From positions 1 through 8,980 of the forward strand of contig JAITTC010000074.1 of assembly GCA_031287285.1 (NCBI GenBank): DNA of 8,980 bases. Direction: 5' to 3'. The translations under genes were made by a program, and so were the position numbers. The notes beneath the pieces are model-generated. The model was not told where the DNA came from. It saw nothing but the letters and a program-made list of their open reading frames with translations, and searched no databases. The first letter of the stretch is position 1, and each line of letters starts with the position of its first letter. Shown here in pieces: positions 1 through 5,842 of this stretch. The stretch comes from Christensenellaceae bacterium (GTDB taxonomy: Bacteria; Bacillota; Clostridia; Christensenellales; UBA1750).

Positions 1-725
1 GGGAAGCAGCGGAGCGCCTCGTCTAAAACCCTTGCCAGCTGCGAAACGCTTAAGGCAGTGGGCGTGCCGCCGCCCACATATAAACAGCGGGGCTTAAAGC
101 CCTTGAGCGAGGGCGCGCAGAGCCGCATCTCTGCAATCAAGGCCTCCACATAGGGCTCCGTGAGCTTTGCGCCCTCGCGCAGACCCATCGCCGCAAAGGA
201 GCAATAGCTGCAACGCGTTTTGCAAAAGGGGATGCCAATATAAAAATCGACCTCGCCTGGCCTTGGCGCGGGCAAAGCTTCTTGCTCCCCGGCGATTTCC
301 CGCAAAAGCGCGGCCTTTTCGGGCAGAAGATCGAAGCCCTTGATCAGCGCCTGCTCCGCCTGAGCCGCGGTTTTGCCCAGCGCGCGCTGCTCGAAGAACA
401 GCCGCGTGGGGCGGATTCCCGTCAGCGCTCCCCAGGGCGGGTGAAGGCCCGTCCATTGCTTCAGCGCGCCGTAGGCCGCAAGCTTGGCCGCGCGCTTGAA
501 GAAGCGCTTTTGCTCAAGCTCGCCCCTTCCCTGCTCGGTTTGGGGCACGAAGGCCGAAATTCCGGCCATTTCGCAGGCATGCCCGCCGCCCCGCACTTCG
601 TGCCGCAGGCATAGCTCGGCTTCTTCCCTGCAGCAAAGCTCGATCTCGCCCAAGAACAGTCGCAAAACGTCGGCCAGATCGGGCAAAATCGCCTCCTGCG
701 CGAGGATGCATACCCGCCGCGTCAT
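1..725 (-). CDS. hemZ: HemZ-type coproporphyrinogen dehydrogenase, N-terminal half (truncated by window edge)
   Basis: This is a radical-SAM enzyme of the HemN/HemZ group, which in Bacillota is assigned to oxygen-independent oxidation of coproporphyrinogen III. 241 codons are visible; family members are about 500 residues, so the C-terminal half lies beyond position 1. What the sequence shows: the HemZ-typical motif PWGALTGIRPTRL at residues about 98-110, then FYIGIPFCKTRCSYCSF at about 161-177, whose Cys168, Cys172 and Cys175 form the CxxxCxxC [4Fe-4S]/SAM site, then YVGGGTPT at about 216-223. The ATG at 725-723 overlaps the TGA of the upstream MBL gene as ATGA, and there is no strong Shine-Dalgarno site, so translational coupling is likely. 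HemZ family members are not all proven coproporphyrinogen oxidases; the name rests on family similarity. The family is certain, the exact substrate less so. Confidence 0.93.
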   Translation of the reverse strand, partial: MTRRVCILAQEAILPDLADVLRLFLGEIELCCREEAELCLRHEVRGGGHACEMAGISAFVPQTEQGRGELEQKRFFKRAAKLAAYGALKQWTGLHPPWGALTGIRPTRLFFEQRALGKTAAQAEQALIKGFDLLPEKAALLREIAGEQEALPAPRPGEVDFYIGIPFCKTRCSYCSFAAMGLREGAKLTEPYVEALIAEMRLCAPSLKGFKPRCLYVGGGTPTALSVSQLARVLDEALRCF

Positions 726-1309
726 CTTCGCGCGCGCTCGGCGCCGACGCTCGTCTGCGGGCCATGGCCCGGGTAGACTAGGGTTTGAGGCGGCAGCGCC
801 AAAAGGCGGCGCAGCGACGCGGCCAAACGGGCCGGGTCGCCGCCCGGGAGGTCGCTTCGGCCAACCCCCGCGAAAAACAGCGTGTCGCCCGAAAAGAGCA
901 GCCCTTCTTCCTCGCAGTGAAAGCATAGGCTGCCGGGGCGATGCCCCGGCGTGTGCAGGACCCGAAACGGGCCGGCACTGCCGCCCTCATCGAGCGCAAC
1001 CAGGGGCAGATCGCTCGAAAAAGCGCCGCCAACGGCCGCGCTCAGGTTGAGCGCGGGGTCGCGCAGCGCTTCTTCCTCCAAGGGATGGGCATAAACCGCC
1101 GCAGCCCCTAAATCGTTCAGCGCCAGGATATGGTCAAAGTGCGCGTGCGTCAATAAAACCCGCCATTCCTCCGCGCCAAGCTCCCGCAGCGCGGCCAGGA
1201 TGGCCGGGGCGTCGCCCGCCGGATCAATCACATAGGCCGGGCTCGTTTCCCAGCAAACGACATAGCAGTTCGTCTGCCCGGGCCCCCGCCGCAGCGCCTT
1301 CATCCTCAT
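722..1309 (-). CDS. MBL-fold metallo-hydrolase (glyoxalase II-like, YqgX type)
   Basis: A 195-residue, probably cytoplasmic zinc hydrolase of the metallo-beta-lactamase fold. The metal ligands are visible: THAHFDH at residues 54-60 (His55, His57, Asp59, His60), TPGH at 120-123 (His123), SGDTLF at 140-145 (Asp142) and YPGHG at 179-183 (His182). The GRSDLPGGD stretch at 150-158 is typical of the YqgX/glyoxalase II-like subfamily, which hydrolyses thioesters in characterised relatives; the substrate here is unknown. Start: ATG at 1309-1307 is preceded by AGAGGGGG with 7 nt spacing; a second ATG two codons on (1303-1301) is possible. No signal peptide is seen. The last codon runs into hemZ through an ATGA overlap, so the two genes are coupled. 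The tail ends GAERARR and seems to lack the Asn-Pro-Phe-type ending I expect in this subfamily. It commonly sits between dtd and hemZ in Clostridia. Confidence 0.93.
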   Translation of the reverse strand: MRMKALRRGPGQTNCYVVCWETSPAYVIDPAGDAPAILAALRELGAEEWRVLLTHAHFDHILALNDLGAAAVYAHPLEEEALRDPALNLSAAVGGAFSSDLPLVALDEGGSAGPFRVLHTPGHRPGSLCFHCEEEGLLFSGDTLFFAGVGRSDLPGGDPARLAASLRRLLALPPQTLVYPGHGPQTSVGAERARR

Positions 1310-1348
1310 GAAACAGCCCCCTCTCTCTTCCGCCTTCGGGTTCCATTG

Positions 1349-1375
1349 CCCGGCGCTCGCTTCGCGAGCGCCGGG
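1349..1375 (-). repeat. Perfect 12-bp GC-rich hairpin upstream of the MBL gene
   Basis: Positions 1349-1360 and 1364-1375 are exact reverse complements separated by 3 nt. Read on the minus strand the tip is CGCGAAGCG, i.e. a GAA triloop closed by G-C pairs, which is known as an unusually stable mini-hairpin. No T-run follows on either strand, so it does not look like an intrinsic terminator. It ends about 40 nt before the MBL start codon. Confidence 0.75.
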
Positions 1376-1399
1376 GCGACGGGCACGTCCGCCCCGGCG
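1369..1399 (-). repeat. Second hairpin, overlapping and competing with 1349-1375
   Basis: CGCCGGGGCGAC (1369-1380) pairs with GTCCGCCCCGGCG (1387-1399): 12 bp with one bulged C and a 6-nt loop. Positions 1369-1375 are also an arm of the neighbouring hairpin, so the two cannot form fully at the same time. On the minus-strand transcript this hairpin would be made first. Confidence 0.6.
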
Positions 1400-1417
1400 T
1401 CCGTGAAGCGCCTCGCC

Positions 1418-1446
1418 CTTTTTCTTCGCCTGCGGCTGCGAAAAAG
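1418..1446 (-). repeat. Inverted repeat with A/T-rich outer stem
   Basis: CTTTTTC (1418-1424) pairs with GAAAAAG (1440-1446), enclosing a small GCC-TGC-GGC hairpin at 1428-1436. The T-run on the minus strand (1445-1441) is preceded only by a weak 5-bp GCCGC/GCGGC stem (1452-1456 with 1475-1479), so a terminator role is possible but poorly supported. Confidence 0.35.
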
Positions 1447-1464
1447 CCCTCGCCGCTTTGCTCG

Positions 1465-1536
1465 CTAATCGCTCGCGGCCCGCCGCATAAGCCCGTAACT
1501 CGAGCTTTCTTCGCTGAGCCCCTGCCTTTTTTGCAT
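1465..1536 (-). CDS. Possible 23-residue leader or small protein
   Basis: A short ORF begins with ATG at 1536-1534 and ends with TAG at 1467-1465. It would encode a 23-residue, Ser/Arg-rich peptide containing the stretch SEESSSYGLMRRAASD. I recognise no family. The support is its translation signal: AGGGGG (1548-1543) lies 6 nt before the ATG, the same form of Shine-Dalgarno seen before rel, recJ and the MBL gene, and a second site, GGAGG (1556-1552), lies just upstream. A hairpin at 1558-1594 ends about one base before that second site, and two competing hairpins follow the stop codon. This arrangement fits a leader peptide or a small protein ahead of MBL-hemZ, but a 23-codon frame can arise by chance in G+C-rich DNA. 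No membrane segment or signal peptide is visible. Confidence 0.3.
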   Translation of the reverse strand: MQKRQGLSEESSSYGLMRRAASD

Positions 1537-1557
1537 GCCGCGCCCCCTATTCCTCCG

Positions 1558-1594
1558 CCAGCTTAGGCGAATCGGCACGCAAATGCCGAGCTGG
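1558..1594 (-). repeat. Bulged hairpin just before the small ORF's ribosome binding site
   Basis: Outer arms CCAGCT (1558-1563) and AGCTGG (1589-1594) pair, followed by inner arms CGGCA (1573-1577) and TGCCG (1584-1588). On one side the two stems are continuous; on the other a 9-nt bulge (1564-1572) separates them, and the terminal loop is 6 nt. On the minus-strand transcript the structure ends one base before GGAGG, so it could expose or shield that site. Confidence 0.45.
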
Positions 1595-1718
1595 TGAAAG
1601 CCCATCGCGGCGGCCGCCCTTTTTGGGGCTGGTCACATGGAATCCATCGCAATGCCCTTTCGCGGTCAAACCACAGGAAGTCCCGCGGGAAGAAGCGATC
1701 CGCGCGCAGCTCGTCCAC
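1563..1718 (-). pseudogene. 51-codon open frame, possible gene remnant
   Basis: An open frame runs from GTG at 1718-1716 to TAA at 1565-1563. The translation is rich in aromatic and charged residues near its start (VDELRADRFFPRDFLWFDRE), and the first 16 codons nearly all end in G or C, as in the real genes here; this bias fades in the second half. There is no convincing ribosome binding site, and a TGA lies three codons upstream. I do not recognise a family. It could be a decayed gene fragment, part of a dispersed repeat, or chance. Confidence 0.15.
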
Positions 1719-1750
1719 CGCGTTTCACCATCATTCGGCCCCTTCTGCCC

Positions 1751-2200
1751 TTAAAACAGCTTCCGCGTGTCATAAAGGATCGTCACCGGCCCCTCGTTCA
1801 CCAGGCTCACCCGCATTTCCGCGCGGAAGACCCCGGTCAGGCACTCGATCCCCTCCTCGCGGATGAACGAAACGCAGAGCTCGTAGAGCTCGTTTGCCCG
1901 AAGCGGTTCCTCGGCCTTGATAAAACTCGGCCGCTTGCCGTGGCGAACGTCGCCCAGCAGGGTGAACTGCGAAACCGCCAGGACCTGCCCGCCAATCTCC
2001 TTCAGCGAGCGGTTCATCCTGCCCTCTTCATCCTCAAAGACGCGCAGGCCAGCGACCTTCCCCGCGGCCAGGCGCGCGTCGCCCTGGGTGTCGCCCTCTT
2101 CCACGCCGACCAGCACGAGCAGCCCCGGCCCGATTTGAGAAACGAGCCTTCCCTCCACCGAAACCGAGGCCTGGCTCACCCTTTGCGCCACGATCCGCAT
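1751..2200 (-). CDS. dtd: D-aminoacyl-tRNA deacylase
   Basis: 149 residues, the usual length of bacterial Dtd. The enzyme hydrolyses D-aminoacyl-tRNA (and glycyl-tRNA-Ala) in the cytoplasm so that D-amino acids are not trapped on or misused by tRNA. Visible signatures: N-terminal MRIVAQRVSQASVSVEG, GPGLLVLVGV at 24-33, the active-site SQFTL at 77-81 and the C-terminal LVNEGPVT at 133-140, which carries the Gly-cisPro chiral-selection motif (Gly137-Pro138). The start is fixed at ATG 2200-2198: GAAGG lies 9 nt upstream (2214-2210) and homology begins exactly there. The same frame is open 34 codons further up, but that stretch overlaps the preceding gene and is unlike Dtd. It follows the phosphoesterase stop by 19 nt and ends with TAA before the long intergenic region. 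Confidence 0.96.
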   Translation of the reverse strand: MRIVAQRVSQASVSVEGRLVSQIGPGLLVLVGVEEGDTQGDARLAAGKVAGLRVFEDEEGRMNRSLKEIGGQVLAVSQFTLLGDVRHGKRPSFIKAEEPLRANELYELCVSFIREEGIECLTGVFRAEMRVSLVNEGPVTILYDTRKLF

Positions 2201-2219
2201 CTTTTTCTGCCTTCTTTCT

Positions 2220-3041
2220 TTACCCCTCGGGCAGGAGCTTTGCCCGCCTGATTTCCATATGAAGCTCGCCGCCCTTGAAGCGAAACAGCGCATAGGGCAC
2301 ACGGCTTCGCAGGGCGAGCGCGCGCGCCGGCCTGAAGTCCCTGGCCCTGGGCAAGGCCTCGAAGCCCACGAAGCGGTAGCTCGCGGAGGGCAGCGTGATG
2401 AATGGCAGCCCCCCTATGCTGCGCCGCGAGAAAACGTGGTCGTGCCCATTGACGCAGGCGAGGATCTCCCTCCCCCGCGCGCGGAACCCGAGCAGCAGCT
2501 TCATGATCTCGCGCCCGTTTGTAAGCCCGCGGCTAAACGGCCCGCCGCAAAGGCTTTGATGCGCCAAAATAACCACCGGCAGCCTGCTTTCTTCGAGCTT
2601 TTCGCGCAAAAAGGCGATTTGCTCCTCGGGCAGAACCGGGTACTCGGCCAGGGGCAGCAAATGGCTGTGCTTTGCCCTTGAGTAGGTCTCCGTCAGGCCG
2701 CCATGGCGGATGAAGCTGCCGTTTAGGGCGATGAAGCGCAGCCCGCCGAAGTCGAAGGCATAAAAGCCCCTCTCAAGGCCATAAAAGCGCAGCGCCTCAG
2801 CCAATGAGTTCATCTTCAGGTCGTGGTTGCCCAAAACGTGCAGCTTCGGCCCCGCAAAGGCATCAAAGGCGCGCAAAAGCCCGGCATTTTGGCCTTCGGG
2901 CTGTGCAAAATCGCCAAGCTGGGCGATGAGCCCAGCCTTTTCTTCCTTCGCGGCGTGCAAAAAGGCCGCCAGGCGCAGCGGGGCGTCGGGCGAAAAGGAG
3001 GCGTGCAGATCGCTCAGCGCCGCAAAGCGAAACTCGCTCAA
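2220..3041 (-). CDS. Calcineurin-like metallophosphoesterase
   Basis: 273 residues with a complete dimetal phosphoesterase motif set: SDLH at 10-13 (Asp11, His13), GDF at 43-45 (Asp44), GNHD at 71-74 (Asn72, His73), an AHQS histidine at 161 and NGHDH at 198-202 (His200, His202). The spacing and the LP-x-Q-IAFLREKLEES segment before the AHQ motif recall the CpdA / ADP-ribose pyrophosphatase-Mn-like branch, but the substrate cannot be read from the sequence. No signal peptide or membrane helix is visible, so it is probably cytoplasmic. Start: TTG at 3041-3039 overlaps the rel stop as TTGA, with AGGGTGA just upstream; there is no ATG near the N-terminus. The gene is 19 nt from dtd, so it looks fully built into the rel-dtd operon, where I do not normally expect it. 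Catalytic residues are intact. Confidence 0.9.
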   Translation of the reverse strand: MSEFRFAALSDLHASFSPDAPLRLAAFLHAAKEEKAGLIAQLGDFAQPEGQNAGLLRAFDAFAGPKLHVLGNHDLKMNSLAEALRFYGLERGFYAFDFGGLRFIALNGSFIRHGGLTETYSRAKHSHLLPLAEYPVLPEEQIAFLREKLEESRLPVVILAHQSLCGGPFSRGLTNGREIMKLLLGFRARGREILACVNGHDHVFSRRSIGGLPFITLPSASYRFVGFEALPRARDFRPARALALRSRVPYALFRFKGGELHMEIRRAKLLPEG

Positions 3042-5227
3042 GCGCTCACCCTGTAGGCCTGAATCACGTTGGAATTGCGGTTGATGCGGCGCATCATCTC
3101 TTCGAGCTGCTCCGCGTTCTTGATCTCGATGGTCAGATCCACCGTGGTGGCGCGGCTTCTCTTATCGTTCACGTTCATCTTGAGGAGCGGAATCTTCATG
3201 TCGTTCGCGATCGAGGTCAGCCACATCGAAACCTCGCCGCGCCGCCCCTGCACGATGAGCTGCAGGTCGACCGAGTAGGCGTTTTCGGCGCCGAGGTTCC
3301 ATTCCACATCGACCAGGCGCTCGGTTTCGATCGACACATCGCGAAGGCTCACGCAGTCGCGCCGGTGCACCGAAACGCCGCGCCCGCGCGTGATATAGCC
3401 CACGATCTCATCGCCCGGCACGGGGTGGCAGCAGTTCGCGAAGCGCACCAGCATCCCGTCTTCGCCCTTGACGAAGACCGCCTGCTTGTTCGTGCCGGTT
3501 TTGGGCTGGGCCTTGGGCCTGGCCAAGGCGATTTCGGGCTCTTCCTCCGGCTTTTGGCCGCGCTTCCATTCGTCTGCCAGCCTGGTGACCACGGCCTGGC
3601 TCGAAAGCCCGCCAAAGCCCACGGCGGCGTAAATATCCTCCGCGCTCTTGAGCGAATAGCGGCGGATGATCTTTTCGAAAAACTCCGGCCTCATGAGCTT
3701 TGAAGCTTCGTAGCTTTGGCGCTTGATCTCGCGCTCGATCATCTCAAGCCCGATTGAAACGTTCTGCTCGCGCAGGTTCGACTTCAGCGCGGCCTTGATC
3801 TTGGACTTGGCCTCCGTGGTCTTGACGATCTTCAGCCAGTCCATGCTCGGGCCCTTTGAGGAAGACGAGGTGATGATCTCGACGATGTCCCCGGTCTGCA
3901 GCTTGGTGTCGAGCGTCACGATGCGCTGGTTGACCTTCGCGCCCACGCAGCGGTTGCCCACCTGGGAATGGATGCGGTAGGCGAAATCGAGCGGCGTCGA
4001 GCCGTTGGGCAGATCGACCGCGTCGCCCTTTGGCGAAAAGACGAAGACATCGTCGCTCAAGAGCTCGCTCTTGATGATGTCCATAAACTCCTGGGCGTCG
4101 TCCATCTCGTTTTCCATCGAGATGAGCTGGCGCAAAAATGAGAGCTGCTCGTCGAACTTGCCGCTTTCGGTCACGCCCTCCTTGTACTTCCAGTGCGCGG
4201 CCACGCCGTATTCTGCGACGCGGTGCATCTCGTGCGTGCGGATCTGGGTTTCAAAGGGCACGCCGCCCTCGCCCACCAGCGTGTTGTGCAGCGACTGATA
4301 GCCGTTGGGCTTTGGCATGGCGATATAGTCCTTAAAGCGCCCGGGAAGCGGCCGCCAAAGGGTGTGCACGATGCCAAGAGCCGAGTAGCAGTCCTCCTTG
4401 GTATCGACCAGCACGCGCACGGCGATCAGGTCGTAAACCTGGTTAAAGGCAAGGCCGCGGCTTTGCATCTTTTTATAGATGGAGTAAAGGTGCTTGGGCC
4501 TGCCGCTGATTTCAGCCTTGATTCCCGCCTGACCGAAGGCCTCCCCAAGCTTTTTTATGATGCCCTCGATGGCCTTCATGCGCTCGTCGCGCTTCATGGC
4601 CACGCTGTCTGCCAGTTCGTAATAGGCCTCAGGGTCGATATAGCGGAAGGAGAGATCCTCAAGCTCCCACTTGATGGTGTAAATGCCCAGGCGATGCGCC
4701 AGAGGGGCGTAGACCTCCATGGTTTCGTTCGCGATGCGCAGGCGCTTGTGCTCCTCCATGAACTTAAGGGTGCGCATATTGTGCAGGCGGTCGGCCAGCT
4801 TGATGATGACCACGCGCACATCCTTGGCCATGGCAAAGAACATCTTCTTGAGGGATTCGGCCCGCTGCCGGTCCTTCGAGCGGAACTCCACGTGGCTCAG
4901 CTTCGTCACGCCGTCGACCAGCACGGCCACATCCTTGCCAAAGAGGGTTTCGATGTCTGCAAAGTCCGCCTTGGTGTCTTCCAGGGCATCGTGAAGCAGG
5001 GCCGCGCAGATCGTGACCTGGTCCATCTGCATGTCGGCCAGGATCGTCGCCACCTCGATTGGGTGGATCATGTAGGGCTCGCCGGACTCGCGCCTCTGGT
5101 CGCCGTGCATGCGGCTTGCGTACTCGCAGGCCTCATAAACCCGGGCTTCGTCCACTTCCTGCCCGTTTCTTCGAATCGTTTCGAAGAGAAGCCCCAGCTT
5201 CTTGCTTAAAATCTCCTGCATCGCCAT
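3038..5227 (-). CDS. rel: Bifunctional (p)ppGpp synthetase/hydrolase (Rel/SpoT family)
   Basis: 729 residues, full length for a long RSH protein. It makes (p)ppGpp from ATP and GTP/GDP during starvation and degrades it otherwise; the protein associates with ribosomes. Domains in order: HD hydrolase (about 30-200) with His55, His79-Asp80 and Asp146 in MIHP, LLHDALEDT and IIKLADRLHN, indicating an active hydrolase; synthetase (about 235-350) with GRPKHLYSIYKKM, YDLIAVRV, RFKDYIAMPKPNGYQSLH and the substrate region ending AAHWKYKE; TGS (about 393-453); a conserved-cysteine region with NCCHP at 598-602; ACT (about 651-729). The RFKD at 297-300 is the RxKD form of bifunctional enzymes rather than the ExDD of synthetase-only RelA. 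Start ATG 5227 has AAAGGGGG 8 nt upstream; ATG 5221 is an alternative. It lies 53 nt after apt and overlaps the next gene by 4 nt. Confidence 0.97.
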   Translation of the reverse strand: MAMQEILSKKLGLLFETIRRNGQEVDEARVYEACEYASRMHGDQRRESGEPYMIHPIEVATILADMQMDQVTICAALLHDALEDTKADFADIETLFGKDVAVLVDGVTKLSHVEFRSKDRQRAESLKKMFFAMAKDVRVVIIKLADRLHNMRTLKFMEEHKRLRIANETMEVYAPLAHRLGIYTIKWELEDLSFRYIDPEAYYELADSVAMKRDERMKAIEGIIKKLGEAFGQAGIKAEISGRPKHLYSIYKKMQSRGLAFNQVYDLIAVRVLVDTKEDCYSALGIVHTLWRPLPGRFKDYIAMPKPNGYQSLHNTLVGEGGVPFETQIRTHEMHRVAEYGVAAHWKYKEGVTESGKFDEQLSFLRQLISMENEMDDAQEFMDIIKSELLSDDVFVFSPKGDAVDLPNGSTPLDFAYRIHSQVGNRCVGAKVNQRIVTLDTKLQTGDIVEIITSSSSKGPSMDWLKIVKTTEAKSKIKAALKSNLREQNVSIGLEMIEREIKRQSYEASKLMRPEFFEKIIRRYSLKSAEDIYAAVGFGGLSSQAVVTRLADEWKRGQKPEEEPEIALARPKAQPKTGTNKQAVFVKGEDGMLVRFANCCHPVPGDEIVGYITRGRGVSVHRRDCVSLRDVSIETERLVDVEWNLGAENAYSVDLQLIVQGRRGEVSMWLTSIANDMKIPLLKMNVNDKRSRATTVDLTIEIKNAEQLEEMMRRINRNSNVIQAYRVSA

Positions 5228-5235
5228 GCCGTATG

Positions 5236-5243
5236 CCCCCTTT
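5236..5243 (-). promoter_or_regulatory. Strong ribosome binding site of rel
   Basis: On the minus strand AAAGGGGG lies 8 nt before the ATG at 5227. It supports the longer of the two possible Met starts (MAMQE rather than MQE). Confidence 0.6.
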
Positions 5244-5244
5244 C

Positions 5245-5260
5245 CGCCCCCGATGGGGCG
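5245..5260 (-). repeat. Small hairpin in the apt-rel gap
   Basis: CGCCCC (5245-5250) and GGGGCG (5255-5260) form a perfect 6-bp stem with a 4-nt loop, one base upstream of the rel ribosome binding site region. No T-run follows, so it is not a terminator. It could tune rel translation or mRNA stability, or be chance in G+C-rich DNA. Confidence 0.3.
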
Positions 5261-5280
5261 CTTCCGGTCAAAAAACAGCT

Positions 5281-5811
5281 CTATTCGTCGACTTCAAAGC
5301 TTAAAAGCGCGGCAACGTCGTATTCCTTCAGCGCTTCCCTGCCGCCAAGGCCCTTGAGCTCCACCGCGAAGCGGATCGCGGCCACCCGGCCGCCCAGGGC
5401 CTCGGTCAGCTCGCAGGCAGCCAGCGCCGTGCCGCCGGTGGCCAGAATATCGTCGATCACCAAAACCCTTTGCCCGGGGGCGATCGCGTCCTCGTGCATC
5501 TCCAGGGTGCTGATGCCGTATTCAAGGGTGTATGAGCGCGCGATCGTCTTGGCCGGGAGCTTGCCCGGCTTGCGCACGGGCACGAAGCCCGTGCCGCGCT
5601 TGTAGGCCAGCGCCGCGCCGATTGCAAAGCCCCGCGCCTCCGGCGCCGCCACGAGGTCAAAGCAAATGCCCTTTTGGGTCAGTTCTGCGTCCATCCCGTC
5701 GATCAGCTCGCGGAAGGCTTCCGCATCCTTGAAGAGCGTGGTCACATCCTTAAAGAGGATGCCCTTTTTGGGAAAATCGTGCACGTCCCGAATGGTCTTG
5801 GCCAAATCCAT
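5281..5811 (-). CDS. apt: Adenine phosphoribosyltransferase
   Basis: 176 residues, close to the 170 usual in Bacillota. It converts adenine and PRPP to AMP plus pyrophosphate in purine salvage, in the cytoplasm. Signatures: N-terminal DFPKKGILFKDVTTLF, the base-binding segment PEARGFAIGAA, PVRKPGKLP and the PRPP-binding loop VLVIDDILATGGT. Start: ATG 5811-5809, because a near-perfect GGAGGA sits 7 nt upstream and homology begins at MDLAKTIRD. A TTG five codons earlier is in frame, but the Shine-Dalgarno sequence would then lie inside the coding region. It follows recJ by 31 nt and precedes rel by 53 nt, the standard recJ-apt-rel order of Bacillota. Adenine salvage beside the alarmone gene fits a shared purine-nucleotide theme, which is inference. 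Confidence 0.97.
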   Translation of the reverse strand: MDLAKTIRDVHDFPKKGILFKDVTTLFKDAEAFRELIDGMDAELTQKGICFDLVAAPEARGFAIGAALAYKRGTGFVPVRKPGKLPAKTIARSYTLEYGISTLEMHEDAIAPGQRVLVIDDILATGGTALAACELTEALGGRVAAIRFAVELKGLGGREALKEYDVAALLSFEVDE

Positions 5812-5816
5812 GGATC

Positions 5817-5822
5817 TATCCT
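5817..5822 (-). promoter_or_regulatory. Ribosome binding site deciding the apt start
   Basis: Minus-strand GGAGGA with 7 nt to the ATG at 5811. It rules out the upstream in-frame TTG as the main start. Confidence 0.8.
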
Positions 5823-5842
5823 CCAAACGGCCGCGTTCGGCC

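Larger units (their letters stand above)
1310..1750. other. 441-nt intergenic region, structured, no recognisable protein gene
   Basis: This is the only gap over 300 nt in the window; all other gene junctions are 53 nt or less. No recognisable protein family is encoded on either strand. It holds several inverted repeats (1349-1375, 1369-1399, 1418-1446, 1558-1594), two self-complementary palindromes (GGCGGCCGCC at 1609-1618 and CCCGCGGG at 1682-1689), a 23-codon ORF with a good ribosome binding site (1465-1536) and a 51-codon open frame without one (1563-1718). I find no convincing sigma-70 promoter and no classical intrinsic terminator. The interval breaks an otherwise tight operon, so it may carry a promoter, leader or processing site for MBL-hemZ, or may be a dispersed intergenic repeat. 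Confidence 0.6.

Noticed and set aside
94..456. 120-codon minus-strand frame inside hemZ
   Set aside because: It is out of frame with the clear HemZ motifs (CKTRCSYC, GGGTPT), which lie in the frame starting at 725.
1418..1480. Intrinsic terminator before the MBL gene
   Set aside because: The T-run is only five bases and the stem before it is 5 bp with a long loop and a 6-nt spacer, weaker than accepted terminators.
1310..1546. In-frame N-terminal extension of the MBL protein
   Set aside because: The frame is open for 79 codons upstream of ATG 1309, but contains no ATG, GTG, TTG or CTG; a good ribosome binding site exists at 1309.
1633..1665. Sigma-70 promoter on the minus strand (TTGACC with a 17-nt spacer)
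   Set aside because: The -35-like hexamer is good, but the matching -10 position reads TGGATT, only 3 of 6 to consensus, so I do not list it.
1637..2251. 204-codon open frame on the plus strand opposite dtd and the intergenic region
   Set aside because: Most of it is the complement of dtd, and nothing in it resembles a known protein.
4193..5209. 338-codon open frame on the plus strand opposite rel
   Set aside because: It lies wholly inside a full-length, motif-complete rel gene, has no recognisable family, and is the expected antisense by-product of G+C-biased codons.
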